Positions 17,190 to 26,403 are shown, counted from the stretch's first letter. The stretch is DNA of 64,000 bases from Methanolobus sp. (GCF_016278385.1 NZ_JADQBY010000028.1:62001-126000), one strand, 5' to 3'. Program-made: numbers and translations. The notes: a model not told the origin generated them from the sequence alone.

Positions 17190-18034
17190 TATACCTCCGA
17201 CTGAGATACAAAATTATCCAGAGTACAGTTTGCAATACCTCTTTCAACCTTGTAACTGTCTCTTTCCGACATCTTACTCATAGATGCCGAAGCTTTGGGT
17301 TGTAATTGTCTGGCATGGTTTTTGTTTCTCCTTTTAGGGATGAATTGTGAATCATAATACATATCCCACATATCATCAATATCATCACATGCATTAGAGA
17401 ACTCCAGACTGCCTACCAGTGAAGAAGGAACCTGAGTATAATGTTCAAGCCCCACATGACCACCATTACCTATCCAGGCAATATTCCCTTCAATAACCGA
17501 AATAGGAATATCGGGATTTTTTCGTGCAAGCCAACGACAGAACATGTCACCTATACGGTGTGGAGAATCCACTTTTACAGAGAGAACACCGTTGACAAAA
17601 TAAGGACGTGCAAACATGCATAAACGATGATATGAACGATTAACGTCACGCATATAATTGTAATATTTCTTACCTGTAACACTCTTGCCGGAGTAAAGTA
17701 ACTCAACATTGCCCTGACAGGAATACAGAAAACTGACCAGTTCAATTGGTCTTGAACTTCGGTGCCTGAGTATCATTGATACATATCCTTCTACATCCGG
17801 ATCACCCTGGAACATCCTTGGAAGCTGTTTTCCAAAGATGTATTTTACAAGCTTTGTGGTATCTGTTGTACCCCTGAAACCAAGGACTTTTACGTCATCG
17901 ATACCCGTAAAGTCCATCTTTTGCTTCAGATCATCACTGTCCTTTGCAGATATAAGATCACAGTCGGGATTCACCATAAGTTCTGCGCAGGCAAGAAGAA
18001 CACCACCTACATTTTCCCTGAAAGCCACTATCAT
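17189..18034 (-). CDS. TIGR03915-like DNA metabolism protein, partner of the radical SAM enzyme
   Basis: 281 residues resembling the family found next to, or fused near, the putative DNA modification/repair radical SAM protein, with the LYSGKSVTGKKYYNYMRDVNR and HRLCMFARPYF segments and a DSPHRIGDMFCRWLARKNPD segment typical of its DUF4130-type domain. In bacteria the counterpart is often fused to a uracil-DNA glycosylase-like domain, which is absent here; a basic, probably unstructured C-terminal tail follows instead. Starts in an ATGA overlap with the radical SAM gene stop, so the two are translationally coupled. Biochemical function not established. Confidence 0.8.
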   Translation of the reverse strand: MIVAFRENVGGVLLACAELMVNPDCDLISAKDSDDLKQKMDFTGIDDVKVLGFRGTTDTTKLVKYIFGKQLPRMFQGDPDVEGYVSMILRHRSSRPIELVSFLYSCQGNVELLYSGKSVTGKKYYNYMRDVNRSYHRLCMFARPYFVNGVLSVKVDSPHRIGDMFCRWLARKNPDIPISVIEGNIAWIGNGGHVGLEHYTQVPSSLVGSLEFSNACDDIDDMWDMYYDSQFIPKRRNKNHARQLQPKASASMSKMSERDSYKVERGIANCTLDNFVSQSEV

Positions 18035-19173
18035 GCGCTCACCCCTGCAAATGAAAAGAGATTTGTCTGCCTTTTCCCGTTAATCTCAATAAAAGGACGT
18101 GCGCGGTTGAGTACAACACCCATTCGTGCAAGTTCTTTTTCAGAACTTATCGGCCTTGACTGGAGAATCCTGCTGGCGCCAACCGGACCAATTCCAGGCA
18201 CCCTGAGAAGATCATCTTTGCTTGCTGTATTTACATTTACCGGAAACATGTCAGGACTGCATGATGCAAGTAACATCTTAGGATCTGCATCAAGGAGAAA
18301 ACCATTATCATCAAGAACATTATCCAAATCATTGGCAGTCAGACCATAGTCCTTCAATAAATAGGAAGTCTGGTAAAGCCTCACTTCTCTCCACAAAGGG
18401 GAAGGTTCATTGTTTTCAAGGGGCGTAGATGGAACCGGGTCGAAACTCATGAAATATGGCCTTCTCAGTTCATACCTGTCCATGAATTTCTCAACGGTTC
18501 CGATGATCTCCCGGTCAGGTTCCTGCAGTGCACCCACTACAAATTGTGTATCGTTTGCACCAATTATTCGCCCCTTGAAACCCTCTTCCTGTCTTTTTTT
18601 ATTTATGAGATCACGTGTCCATTGTAAACGCTGGAGAACATCATTCTTGTAATCAAAATTAGGACAGATTTCAGAATAGTTCAGTGAACTCGTTGTTTCC
18701 GCATTCACACCAAACTTGTTCGCATAATCTGCTATTTCCTCAAGAAGATATTTTGGAGTTCCCGGCATCACACGAATGTGTATGTAACCTGTGAATCCCT
18801 GACCACGCAGAAGACTTGCGACCTCCAGTTGTTTCTCTGCCGTCCTTTCAGCATCCCCTATAACACCCGATGACAGGAACAGGCCTTCTATTGAATTCCT
18901 TCGATAGAATGACCAGGTTATCTTTACAATTTCCTCAGGGGTCAATGATGCACGCACAGAATCCCTGCCACACCTGTTAGGACAATACGTACACTCCCCG
19001 GAACACGCATTTGTCATCAGCGTCTTGTAGAGCTGAATACAACGGCCATCCGGTCCGAAAGCATGACAGACAGCACTCTGATTGCAACTGTCATATTTAG
19101 TGCCCTCGGACAATACTCTCATCCTTTCCATAAGCGTCATATGGTGCTCATTAACAGGATTTCTATAGGTCAT
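18031..19173 (-). CDS. Putative DNA modification/repair radical SAM protein (TIGR03916-like)
   Basis: 380 residues from ATG 19173; a longer frame to 19389 is rejected because TTATATTC at about 19196-19204 sits 26 nt before 19173, fitting a leaderless transcript, and because it would run into the ArsR-type gene. The radical SAM cluster motif is CSGECTYC (C-x3-C-x2-C) with a further YCPNRCGRDS. Later motifs NAETTSSLNYSEICPNF and FMSFDPVPSTPL belong to the family. The C-terminus has a helix-hairpin-helix (LLRVPGIGPVGASRIL) consistent with DNA binding. First gene of a three-gene overlapping operon. Confidence 0.85.
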   Translation of the reverse strand: MTYRNPVNEHHMTLMERMRVLSEGTKYDSCNQSAVCHAFGPDGRCIQLYKTLMTNACSGECTYCPNRCGRDSVRASLTPEEIVKITWSFYRRNSIEGLFLSSGVIGDAERTAEKQLEVASLLRGQGFTGYIHIRVMPGTPKYLLEEIADYANKFGVNAETTSSLNYSEICPNFDYKNDVLQRLQWTRDLINKKRQEEGFKGRIIGANDTQFVVGALQEPDREIIGTVEKFMDRYELRRPYFMSFDPVPSTPLENNEPSPLWREVRLYQTSYLLKDYGLTANDLDNVLDDNGFLLDADPKMLLASCSPDMFPVNVNTASKDDLLRVPGIGPVGASRILQSRPISSEKELARMGVVLNRARPFIEINGKRQTNLFSFAGVSA

Positions 19174-19328
19174 CAGTGACCAATACGCATGACACGAATA
19201 TAAGCAACTAGCAAGTGGAGTGAAAGTATTCCCATAACAAAAAAGCAGAGCAAAAACCTGAAAAAAAATATAAAAAAAGAGAGGAGAAGAAAATAATAAA
19301 TAATTAGTACTGGAAACTAAAAAAGAGA

Positions 19329-19883
19329 TCACTCCTTTTTGATTTTTACCTTCACTTTTAAGATGCTTATTGGCTCCAGTTTCTTCCACATGACCGTTGA
19401 ATCACTGTTAAATTTATACTCGTTGACGTTCTGATCAGAGAATACACCGTTCACCTCATAAATAAAGAAACCGTCCTCACCGTTGGTGGATACAATATTG
19501 TCCTGACCATGGACATTCTTAACTTCCACCACGGCAGCTTTTTTAAGTGCTTCCAAAAGAGTAGCACCCTTTTCTACTTCAACCGTTCTTGAAGGTGCAA
19601 ATATGTCCAACGCATTGAAAATACTCCTGTTGTTCAATTGCAAGACATGTGTTTTACCGTAAACTTTCCGTAGAATCAGCTCTGCGGCTTCAAGTATATT
19701 TGCATGTTTTGCAGCAACTGGGACAGAAATACTTAATTCCCTGGCAAGTTCGGATATATGCATCTCACCCTCGGTAAGCTTTTGCAGCATCCTGAGTCTT
19801 GTTTCACTCCCAAGGGCACTGAACAATTTCAAACGATCAGTATTCTCTGGGTTCTCGGAATCATTGTTATCGATAGTGCTCAT
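19329..19883 (-). CDS. ArsR-type regulator with DUF4430-like C-terminal domain
   Basis: 184 residues from ATG 19883. A TTATATATATATC box (19904-19916) lies about 26 nt upstream, so the 29 extra codons of the longer frame are not translated. Residues about 15-90 form an ArsR winged helix (LFSALGSETRLRMLQKL, HISELARELSISVPVAAKHA). The second half (GATLLEALKKAAVVEVKN, DGFFIYEVNGV, MWKKLEPISIL) resembles the DUF4430 fold of corrinoid-binding or envelope proteins, so it may be a ligand-sensing module. It lies between the DNA repair operon and corrinoid-salvage genes. Target unknown. Confidence 0.7.
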   Translation of the reverse strand: MSTIDNNDSENPENTDRLKLFSALGSETRLRMLQKLTEGEMHISELARELSISVPVAAKHANILEAAELILRKVYGKTHVLQLNNRSIFNALDIFAPSRTVEVEKGATLLEALKKAAVVEVKNVHGQDNIVSTNGEDGFFIYEVNGVFSDQNVNEYKFNSDSTVMWKKLEPISILKVKVKIKKE

Positions 19884-20014
19884 AAATAGAAGTAATTGTC
19901 GAGTTATATATATATCTTCCCACACAAACGGTTCATAAAACAAGTCATTTAACAGATATATAAAAATCAAATACTAGAAATCGTACAATAAAAAAAGGTT
20001 GCACTGAAATGATA

Positions 20015-20995
20015 TTAACCATGTAACGCCCTCTTTTGTATGGATATCTTTTCATCAAAAGAGCGCAGATCAGTTGAAATAAATTCATGAGTCAGGAAAT
20101 CAGGTGATACGAACTCAACAATCTCAGAGCATCTACCACTAGTGAAAGGCATATGCTGGTCCATCTGTTCAAGAATGGTCATAACAGAAGAGAGACGATC
20201 ATGGAAAGGCTTAGCATCAAACCCTGAAGGAGCTTCCATTTCCAGTGAACTGCGCATATAATCTCCTGAAAGACTGCAATGGAAATGCATCCCTTCAATT
20301 CGTTTGATAAAATCATCGGAATGAGTTGAAAGAAGATCAAGTACAACATCTATAGCACAATTCTCATCATCACACTTCATCGTTGCATTCATCAGATGCC
20401 CCGTATCAAGCACAAAAGCCCAGTTATTAAAATCGATCAGACTGGCAAAATATTCTACATTTGTTGGCTCAAGGAATGTAAGACCAGGCCACCACAGATT
20501 TTCAAAGAATATCCTTACAGGTGGTTCACCATTAGGGTATACAGATACTGCTTCATTCAGAAATTCAGCAGTTGTTGCCAGCACATCATTATCAGTACAA
20601 TCAAAGCAGCGTGTGAAAACCTGTTCCAATTCAGCATAAGAAACATGGAACACTGCATAGGATGTATCCAGTTGTGCAGCGTTCTCAAGTGATCTCCTGA
20701 AATTATCAATGACTTCTTCACGGTTGCCTCCGCCAAAAACATAGACCTTCTCGAATTCTTCCATTTCCTCTGAAAAAGCAGAAGGATCAGCCCAGGCTCT
20801 GTGCCTTCCCATCCAATAAGGAAGATGCACACCTTCAATCAAATCCACAGGTACATCTGGAAGAGGAGATGAATCCACAAAGAGCTCCAATCCGTCAAGG
20901 TCATGCCTGACAAGAAAATTACGCATTAGCCCCCAGTCAGACTCAAACATCTTCATGTCATTCTCGTAAAGAGAAAAATTAATCAGTTCTTTCAT
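20015..20995 (-). CDS. TIM-barrel protein of the xylose isomerase/AP endonuclease 2 superfamily
   Basis: 326 residues resembling sugar phosphate isomerase/epimerase barrels: NFLVRHDLDGLELFVD near the start, IEGVHLPYW, YAVFHVSYAE, IFFENLWWPG, FVLDTGHLM with Asp/His and IEGMHFHCS. The His, Glu, Asp positions fit a divalent-metal site. It starts 21 bp after cbiZ on the same strand, so it is probably co-transcribed with a corrinoid-salvage gene. It could act on a corrinoid-loop sugar or be unrelated. Exact function not recognised. Confidence 0.7.
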   Translation of the reverse strand: MKELINFSLYENDMKMFESDWGLMRNFLVRHDLDGLELFVDSSPLPDVPVDLIEGVHLPYWMGRHRAWADPSAFSEEMEEFEKVYVFGGGNREEVIDNFRRSLENAAQLDTSYAVFHVSYAELEQVFTRCFDCTDNDVLATTAEFLNEAVSVYPNGEPPVRIFFENLWWPGLTFLEPTNVEYFASLIDFNNWAFVLDTGHLMNATMKCDDENCAIDVVLDLLSTHSDDFIKRIEGMHFHCSLSGDYMRSSLEMEAPSGFDAKPFHDRLSSVMTILEQMDQHMPFTSGRCSEIVEFVSPDFLTHEFISTDLRSFDEKISIQKRALHG

Positions 20996-21016
20996 TTTTA
21001 CACCTGTTGAGAATCA

Positions 21017-22207
21017 TTAAGCAGATTTACAAAGCCCTTGATGACTGCAATTCTTTGCCATCCAGCATACAACACGAATCCAATTCTCAATAATACTATC
21101 TTTTTCATCAGTCAGTTCATCAAAAGGTATGGAAACTTCAATACCAAGCATTCCAGAAAGACTTTTCATTACAGAAACAGCCACCTTACGTCCGGCAGTT
21201 TCCGGAATAAGTCCCCATGAGATCTCGTCAACTATATGTAGTATTGAACCTGTTGCACCGACAAGCACAGGATTCTTCGACATTTCACGCATTGTTTTAA
21301 AGAAAGCAGCTTTACGGTTGTCCCCATCCATGTGCGATGCCACTTTCCAAAAACTACTTTCATCGATTCCAAACCTCTCAAGCCTTACAAGCATATCCCT
21401 CTGGGAGAGAGATGTCAGATCAGACTGTATTTCAAGAGCTTTTTGGGTGCATTCTATTACGACAGTCCCTATAAGTTCTCCGAGTTTGGAATGCTGCCCG
21501 GCATCCGTTAGCAAAAGAGAACTTGTGCCATCTGCAACCACAGCAATCATATCAGTCCCTGATCCCGTGGCAATACCATTTGAATAGCGGCTGGGAGCCA
21601 TTAATTGTTGCAGAGCTGCGGTCTTTGCCTCAGTGGCAGTGATGACTGCTCTTGTCATAGTATAAGCAGGAAGGTCCGCACCTATTATCAGTATAGTGTT
21701 TATGGTCCCCTGGATGAACTGATGTGAACCATCTTCCTGATAATATGAAGCAGGATCACCAACTCTTCCACCATTAACTTCAATACCTGCAGTCATGACA
21801 GCAGTCACTTCCACACCACGGAAGGATTTTGTAACAATTGACACATTTTCCATATTTGCAGCCGTCAGAAGCCCGGAAGATGTATCTGGATCTGCACCAA
21901 GTCTTTTTGCAATAATAGAAAGATAGGCAGGAATGCTTCCACCATCCAGATCCTTTGGAGCATGCTTGCCTTTTGGTACCCTGTGATTGAAAATAGTCTT
22001 AAGGTCTTCCCTGTAACCGCCATTTAACCAGGAAGTTGTAAGGGTTTTCCTCCCACTAGGCAGATTGAGAACGATCGAATCCTTGTGCCTGTAGACTTTC
22101 TCCTTGCCCGTTGTTTCAAAAAGAAGAAGCCCTTTTTCGTCTGTACTTCTGTCAGAAGATTCAGCTTTATTATCCTGAACCATTGCTTTCCGGGATTTTG
22201 CCACCAT
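21017..22207 (-). CDS. cbiZ: Adenosylcobinamide amidohydrolase
   Basis: 396 residues. CbiZ cuts the aminopropanol side chain from adenosylcobinamide to give adenosylcobyric acid, the archaeal route for salvaging and remodelling imported corrinoids. Family markers: LTTSWLNGGYREDL, FNHRVPKG, TAANMENVSIVTKSFRGV, VTAVMTAGIEVNGGRVGDP, TEAKTAALQQL and ATGSGTDMIAV. The C-terminal third after about residue 235 extends beyond the minimal CbiZ domain, as in other methanogens. ATG 22207 is preceded by GAGG with good spacing. Probable operon with the TIM-barrel gene. Confidence 0.88.
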   Translation of the reverse strand: MVAKSRKAMVQDNKAESSDRSTDEKGLLLFETTGKEKVYRHKDSIVLNLPSGRKTLTTSWLNGGYREDLKTIFNHRVPKGKHAPKDLDGGSIPAYLSIIAKRLGADPDTSSGLLTAANMENVSIVTKSFRGVEVTAVMTAGIEVNGGRVGDPASYYQEDGSHQFIQGTINTILIIGADLPAYTMTRAVITATEAKTAALQQLMAPSRYSNGIATGSGTDMIAVVADGTSSLLLTDAGQHSKLGELIGTVVIECTQKALEIQSDLTSLSQRDMLVRLERFGIDESSFWKVASHMDGDNRKAAFFKTMREMSKNPVLVGATGSILHIVDEISWGLIPETAGRKVAVSVMKSLSGMLGIEVSIPFDELTDEKDSIIENWIRVVCWMAKNCSHQGLCKSA

Positions 22208-22439
22208 AGAATCCTCAATATTTTATAACTCGTTGCCCTGAAACAATCTCCGCATAAAAAAGACAGGACATCAAAGAACATTAATGAATATATCCCGGTG
22301 TGTATTAAATATCTTTTGAATTTTAGCGAAGTGAGAGTTGTCAAGCTAATATCACAACACTATTGAATAAATAGGGAGTATAATTAAGGAGTAAATAGTG
22401 GATACATAGAGGATAGAGAATAAATATGAAACCAATTGA

Positions 22440-23897
22440 TCACACATTTAGTTTCTCATTATCGGATAATTTATGCGAGACATCCGCAAGATTACTGGTT
22501 TTCAACAATTTACCGACATAAACTCTTGCCCACACGAAAATAAAGAGCGAGCCCAGAATATTGCCTACAACCATTCCCCACCAGACACCTATAAGACCCA
22601 TTTTCAAATTAAAAGCGAAAACAAGAGCGAATATTGGCACGAATATGACAGCACGCAGTATCGTTGCAATAAGTGCATAAAGACCTTTACCTACACCCTG
22701 GAAAAGAGAGGATGAAATCATTCCAAGGGAGACTGTGGGATAGAATATACAGATTATTCTGAGAAATATAATAAGGTCGTCCGTGATATGAGAAGCACTT
22801 TCTGAGAGAGTAAATGCATAAGCTATCTGGGGAGCCAGTACAAAGGTAAAAACAGCGATGACAGTCTCTACAAGAAGACCCATCTTCATTGCGTATATGT
22901 GAGTAAAAGATACTTTGTCATACGAACTTTCACCATAGGAAAAACCAGTCATGGTGACAACAGCCGTAGAAACACCAATGAGTGGAGCAAGAGCAATGGT
23001 TGCAACACGCCATCCAACAGTGTAAACTGCCACCCCATCAGTATTGCTAACTGCTATTACGATCACGTTCATCACAAGCATCATAAGAGCCATGGATGCC
23101 TGCTGAACAGAAGCAGGAATCCCAACATTGGATATATCCCTGAGAATACCCTTTTCGAACCGGAAATCCTTAAAATCAAAGGAAAGGTAGGTATCTTTTC
23201 TAAAGAATAACCAGTTGGACATGAGAACTGCGGTAACTCCCATTGATAGAACCGTAGCCCAGGCAGCACCGGCAACGCCCATCTTGAACTGGTAGATGAA
23301 AATAGGGTCAAGTACTATGTTCAGGACAGAACCGAATATCATGGCATTCATAGCCCTTTTTGTGTCGCCTTCACTACGAAGTATCGCATTCGCAACATTG
23401 GTAAAGAACAGCAGAATGCTGCCTCCGAAGATAATACGACCATAGGAAGTTGCCATTGCAGTCGTCTTTCCGGCGCCGATAATGGCAAATATCGGTTCTG
23501 CAAATGTGAAGAGTGTCAAAGTGAAAACAGCAGACATCAAAAGCATCAGTATCATCGTATGAACTGCAACATTATCCGCACCTGTTTTGTCCTTTGAGCC
23601 AAGCCTTCGTGCTATGGCAGAACCGGCACCAACACCCAGACCGTTTGACAACGCAATGATCACAAAGAAGAAAGGGAATACAAAACCAACTGCTGCAAGA
23701 GCATCTGAGCCAAGTCCGGAAACCCAGAAAGTATCTACGAGATTATACAATGTCTGAACAGACATACCAAGCATCATTGGCAATGCCAGTTTAATGATAG
23801 CTTTTTTTGGGTCACCAAGCAGAGCCCTCATACCTGCGGTCGTCTTTGGGGCTCCTAATGAAGGATCCGGTTTTTCATCATTTGTAGCATTATTCAT
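22440..23897 (-). CDS. MATE family multidrug/toxin exporter
   Basis: 485 residues with about twelve hydrophobic spans in two related halves, a PMMLGMSVQTLYNLVDTFWV start and GLGVGAGSAIARRLG, both typical of MATE proteins. These export organic cations or metabolites using a Na+ or H+ gradient. It overlaps the preceding marR-type gene by 8 bp, so the pair is a regulator-exporter operon. Substrate cannot be deduced. Confidence 0.9.
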   Translation of the reverse strand: MNNATNDEKPDPSLGAPKTTAGMRALLGDPKKAIIKLALPMMLGMSVQTLYNLVDTFWVSGLGSDALAAVGFVFPFFFVIIALSNGLGVGAGSAIARRLGSKDKTGADNVAVHTMILMLLMSAVFTLTLFTFAEPIFAIIGAGKTTAMATSYGRIIFGGSILLFFTNVANAILRSEGDTKRAMNAMIFGSVLNIVLDPIFIYQFKMGVAGAAWATVLSMGVTAVLMSNWLFFRKDTYLSFDFKDFRFEKGILRDISNVGIPASVQQASMALMMLVMNVIVIAVSNTDGVAVYTVGWRVATIALAPLIGVSTAVVTMTGFSYGESSYDKVSFTHIYAMKMGLLVETVIAVFTFVLAPQIAYAFTLSESASHITDDLIIFLRIICIFYPTVSLGMISSSLFQGVGKGLYALIATILRAVIFVPIFALVFAFNLKMGLIGVWWGMVVGNILGSLFIFVWARVYVGKLLKTSNLADVSHKLSDNEKLNV

Positions 23898-24390
23898 TTG
23901 AATCCTTCTTCATTTCGTTTTCAGATGCTATATTTTTGGCAGCCTTCTCCATCATGGAAATGAACATTGCCTTTTCTTCATCGCTAAAACTGTACAAAAG
24001 TACATCATTTATCCTAGAGCTAATACTGAGCAACACAGGCTTCATTTCACGCCCTTTGTCAGTAAGATAAACACAATAGGCGCGTTTATCACAGGGGTCC
24101 CTTTTCCGTGTAACATAACCCATTTCTTCGAGTTTGTTCACAGAACGAGTGATAGTTGCACGGTCATATTTCAATGAACTGGCAAGTGATTCCTGACTCA
24201 CTCCTTCATGATGCATCAAACGCATAAAAAAAGGGAATTGTCCACTTCCAATACCATATGGTTCCATTTCATTTGTAAGATATATGTTAATCGACCTGAA
24301 AAGATGAGATATATCTCGGCCTATAGACTCATGCTTTTTGATGCTACAAAGACTTTCATGTTTTAAGGAATATGTCAGGACTATCACCAA
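23890..24390 (-). CDS. MarR-type transcriptional regulator
   Basis: 166 residues read from TTG 24390, or GTG 24387 next to it; no ATG is well placed. The winged helix is clear: SLASSLKYDRATITRSVNKLEEMGYVTRKRDPCDKRAYCVYLTDKG, containing the conserved wing Asp/Arg pair. It is the first gene of the operon with the MATE exporter. A tandem palindromic site lies between its TATA box and start, so it probably represses its own operon until a ligand is bound. Confidence 0.88.
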   Translation of the reverse strand: MVIVLTYSLKHESLCSIKKHESIGRDISHLFRSINIYLTNEMEPYGIGSGQFPFFMRLMHHEGVSQESLASSLKYDRATITRSVNKLEEMGYVTRKRDPCDKRAYCVYLTDKGREMKPVLLSISSRINDVLLYSFSDEEKAMFISMMEKAAKNIASENEMKKDSNE

Positions 24391-24394
24391 TTTG

Positions 24395-24421
24395 TTGCGT
24401 ATGCAATTGTTGCATATGCAA
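24395..24421 (-). promoter_or_regulatory. MarR operator (two TTGCrTATGCAA half-repeats)
   Basis: TTGCGTATGCAA (24395-24406) and TTGCATATGCAA (24410-24421, a perfect palindrome) are spaced by 15 bp start to start. TATGCAATTGTTGCATA across them is also a perfect inverted repeat. The TATA box (TTTTTTATAG, about 24426-24435) ends just upstream, so a bound dimer would cover the transcription start. Confidence 0.75.
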
Positions 24422-24469
24422 CTATTCTATAAAAAAGCATTCTCTCAAGTAAGCTGGATTTTAGAAAAA

Positions 24470-25384
24470 TTAGTCTACGAAAAGCTCAACACCCATCAGC
24501 TCAAGGAATATCTCTTCAAGTGAAGGAACAATGGTGCGCATCTCCACTATATCTCCACCGTTTGTTGCAACCCACTTGGTAGTCTCGTTAATTATGGCGA
24601 TATCATTGGTTACAACCACATAATCTCCATCCATTCCCTTGACATCTGTGATTGTATATTCCCCAATGTTATCCACCTTAAATTCAAGTCGATATTGAAT
24701 CTTGCCATATTCTGCTCTTATTTCCTCGACAGTACCAAGTGTTACAAGCTTTCCATTTTTAAGTATGAGAATCCTGTCACAGAGGCTTTCTACCTGAAAA
24801 AGGTTATGGGCAGTGAATATAATGGTTTTCCCTGATTGTTTCAATGACCGCACGTAGTCAGTAATATATCTGGAAGTCATTGGATCCAGACCAGAGGCAG
24901 GCTCATCATAAATAAGGATATCAGGATCATTGATTAGAGAACGAGCTATGGCAACCTTACGTTTCATACCCTTTGAAAGGTCACCTATCTTTTTGCCCTC
25001 AGCATTAAGAGCAAGATCAAAAAGAAGATCATGTATCCTTTTTTTTGCACGGTCCTTTGGAACACTATACAGTTCAGCAAAGAACATGAGGTAATCCTCC
25101 ACATCCATACCCTCATAGAGAGGAGATTCTTCAGGAAGAAATCCGAGGAAAGATTTAATCCCAACAGCATCCCGGGAGATATCCATACCTTTCATGTAGA
25201 TGTTACCCGAGCTTGGTCTGATAAGACTACTGAGCATTTTCAAAGTAGTAGTTTTACCGGCACCATTAGGCCCTACTATACCAAATATTTGCCCTTTGCC
25301 CACTGAAAAAGAAAGGTTATCAACGGCAACGAAATCGCCGTATTCTTTTCTGAGTCCGTTAACTTCGATTATACCAGGTTCCAC
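24470..25384 (-). CDS. ABC transporter ATP-binding protein (drug/Na+ exporter type)
   Basis: 304 residues from GTG 25384. The TATA box TTTATATATA (25405-25414) lies 26 nt before that GTG, so the upstream ATG at 25435 is not transcribed and the mRNA is leaderless. Walker A GPNGAGKTT, Q-loop GFLPEESPL, signature LSKGMKRKV, Walker B ILIYDEPASGLD and switch His in FTAHNL are all present, and a 90-residue C-terminal domain follows as in NatA/DrrA-type ATPases. No permease is adjacent on this strand. The two ABC-2 permeases at 26.4-29.3 kb are the likely partners. Confidence 0.9.
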   Translation of the reverse strand: MEPGIIEVNGLRKEYGDFVAVDNLSFSVGKGQIFGIVGPNGAGKTTTLKMLSSLIRPSSGNIYMKGMDISRDAVGIKSFLGFLPEESPLYEGMDVEDYLMFFAELYSVPKDRAKKRIHDLLFDLALNAEGKKIGDLSKGMKRKVAIARSLINDPDILIYDEPASGLDPMTSRYITDYVRSLKQSGKTIIFTAHNLFQVESLCDRILILKNGKLVTLGTVEEIRAEYGKIQYRLEFKVDNIGEYTITDVKGMDGDYVVVTNDIAIINETTKWVATNGGDIVEMRTIVPSLEEIFLELMGVELFVD

Positions 25385-25404
25385 AATATGACTATATTCG
25401 TTAC

Positions 25405-25414
25405 TATATATAAA
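25405..25414 (-). promoter_or_regulatory. TATA box of the ABC ATPase gene
   Basis: TTTATATATA read on the minus strand, centred 26 nt before GTG 25384. It decides the start codon and implies a leaderless transcript. Confidence 0.65.
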
Positions 25415-25464
25415 TGGTATTATAAAATGAAGCATAGTTGAAAAACACTATGCTCAAAGACAAT

Positions 25465-26274
25465 TTAGTTATTGTACATGTGTACATCCAGCTGCGGGAA
25501 AGGAATTTCGATATCTTCCTTGCCGAAAACTGAATGTATAGCTATAGTAAGATCATTCTTTACGCCCCAGAAATCAGCCGTGTTTACCCAGGCACGAAGT
25601 TGCAGGTTTACAGATGAATCCGCCAATTCTGTTGTGACAACTGCTGGTGCAGGATCAACAAGCACGCGTGAATCCTGTTTAATGACATCCATAGCTATCT
25701 GTACTGCTTTTGGAACGTCTGTTGTATAACTAACGCCTACGTCAACTGAAACCCTGCGCGTAGGCATGCGGGTTGCATTGACAATGGGACTTCCCCATAC
25801 AAGCTTGTTAGGCAATGTAATGAACTGGTTGTCCGGGGTCAGGAGTTCCGTTGCCATAATGCCAACTGCATGAACTGTACCTGAAAGACCGCTTACAGTG
25901 ACATACTCACCTTTGTCAAGTGGTCTTAAAGATGCTATCCACACACCTGCTGCCAGATTGTTCAGCGAGTCCTGCATACCAAACCCAAGGACCAGACCTA
26001 TGACTGCTGAAAGTCCTACAACAACTGAACTAATATCAGCACCCAGGGTAGCTACAACTGCAAGCAATACAGCTACATAGAGCAATGCACGAAGGAAACG
26101 TACAAGGAATTCAATTACAAGTTCAGGAAGCTTTGTCTTTTTCAGGCCGTTTCTGAACATACCGGAAAGAACTCCGGTAACCAAAAGACCTGCTATCAAT
26201 ATCACTAGTGCAAACACAATGTCTGCCACCGCTATTGTTGTGTAAGGTATAGTTAGAGCTAAAATATCTGCCAT
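25465..26274 (-). CDS. MscS-type mechanosensitive channel
   Basis: 269 residues: an N-terminal membrane span, two more spans at about 55-105 with the pore helix TM3 (GLSAVIGLVLGFGMQDSLNNLAAG), then a beta domain (LDKGEYVTVSGLSGTV) and a C-terminal alpha/beta domain. This is the small MscS architecture. It releases osmolytes on hypo-osmotic shock. It lies between the ABC ATPase and its presumed permeases, opposite in direction to the latter. Confidence 0.9.
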   Translation of the reverse strand: MADILALTIPYTTIAVADIVFALVILIAGLLVTGVLSGMFRNGLKKTKLPELVIEFLVRFLRALLYVAVLLAVVATLGADISSVVVGLSAVIGLVLGFGMQDSLNNLAAGVWIASLRPLDKGEYVTVSGLSGTVHAVGIMATELLTPDNQFITLPNKLVWGSPIVNATRMPTRRVSVDVGVSYTTDVPKAVQIAMDVIKQDSRVLVDPAPAVVTTELADSSVNLQLRAWVNTADFWGVKNDLTIAIHSVFGKEDIEIPFPQLDVHMYNN

Positions 26275-26403
26275 TCTATCACTCCTTTGTGTGATTATGA
26301 AATATTCACTTTCTTACAAACAGCGGCCTGCATATAAAAATGTTCAATTGTATTGCATTTTATGAATCATCTATTAATATAATAAGTACATAATAAAATA
26401 ATG

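Noticed and set aside
18031-19389. 452-residue version of the radical SAM protein
   Set aside because: The extra 72 residues are hydrophobic, overlap the regulator gene and lie before the TATA box that fits ATG 19173.
22208-22439. Cobalamin riboswitch upstream of cbiZ
   Set aside because: No B12-box-like conserved sequence is visible, and these riboswitches are rarely found in archaea.
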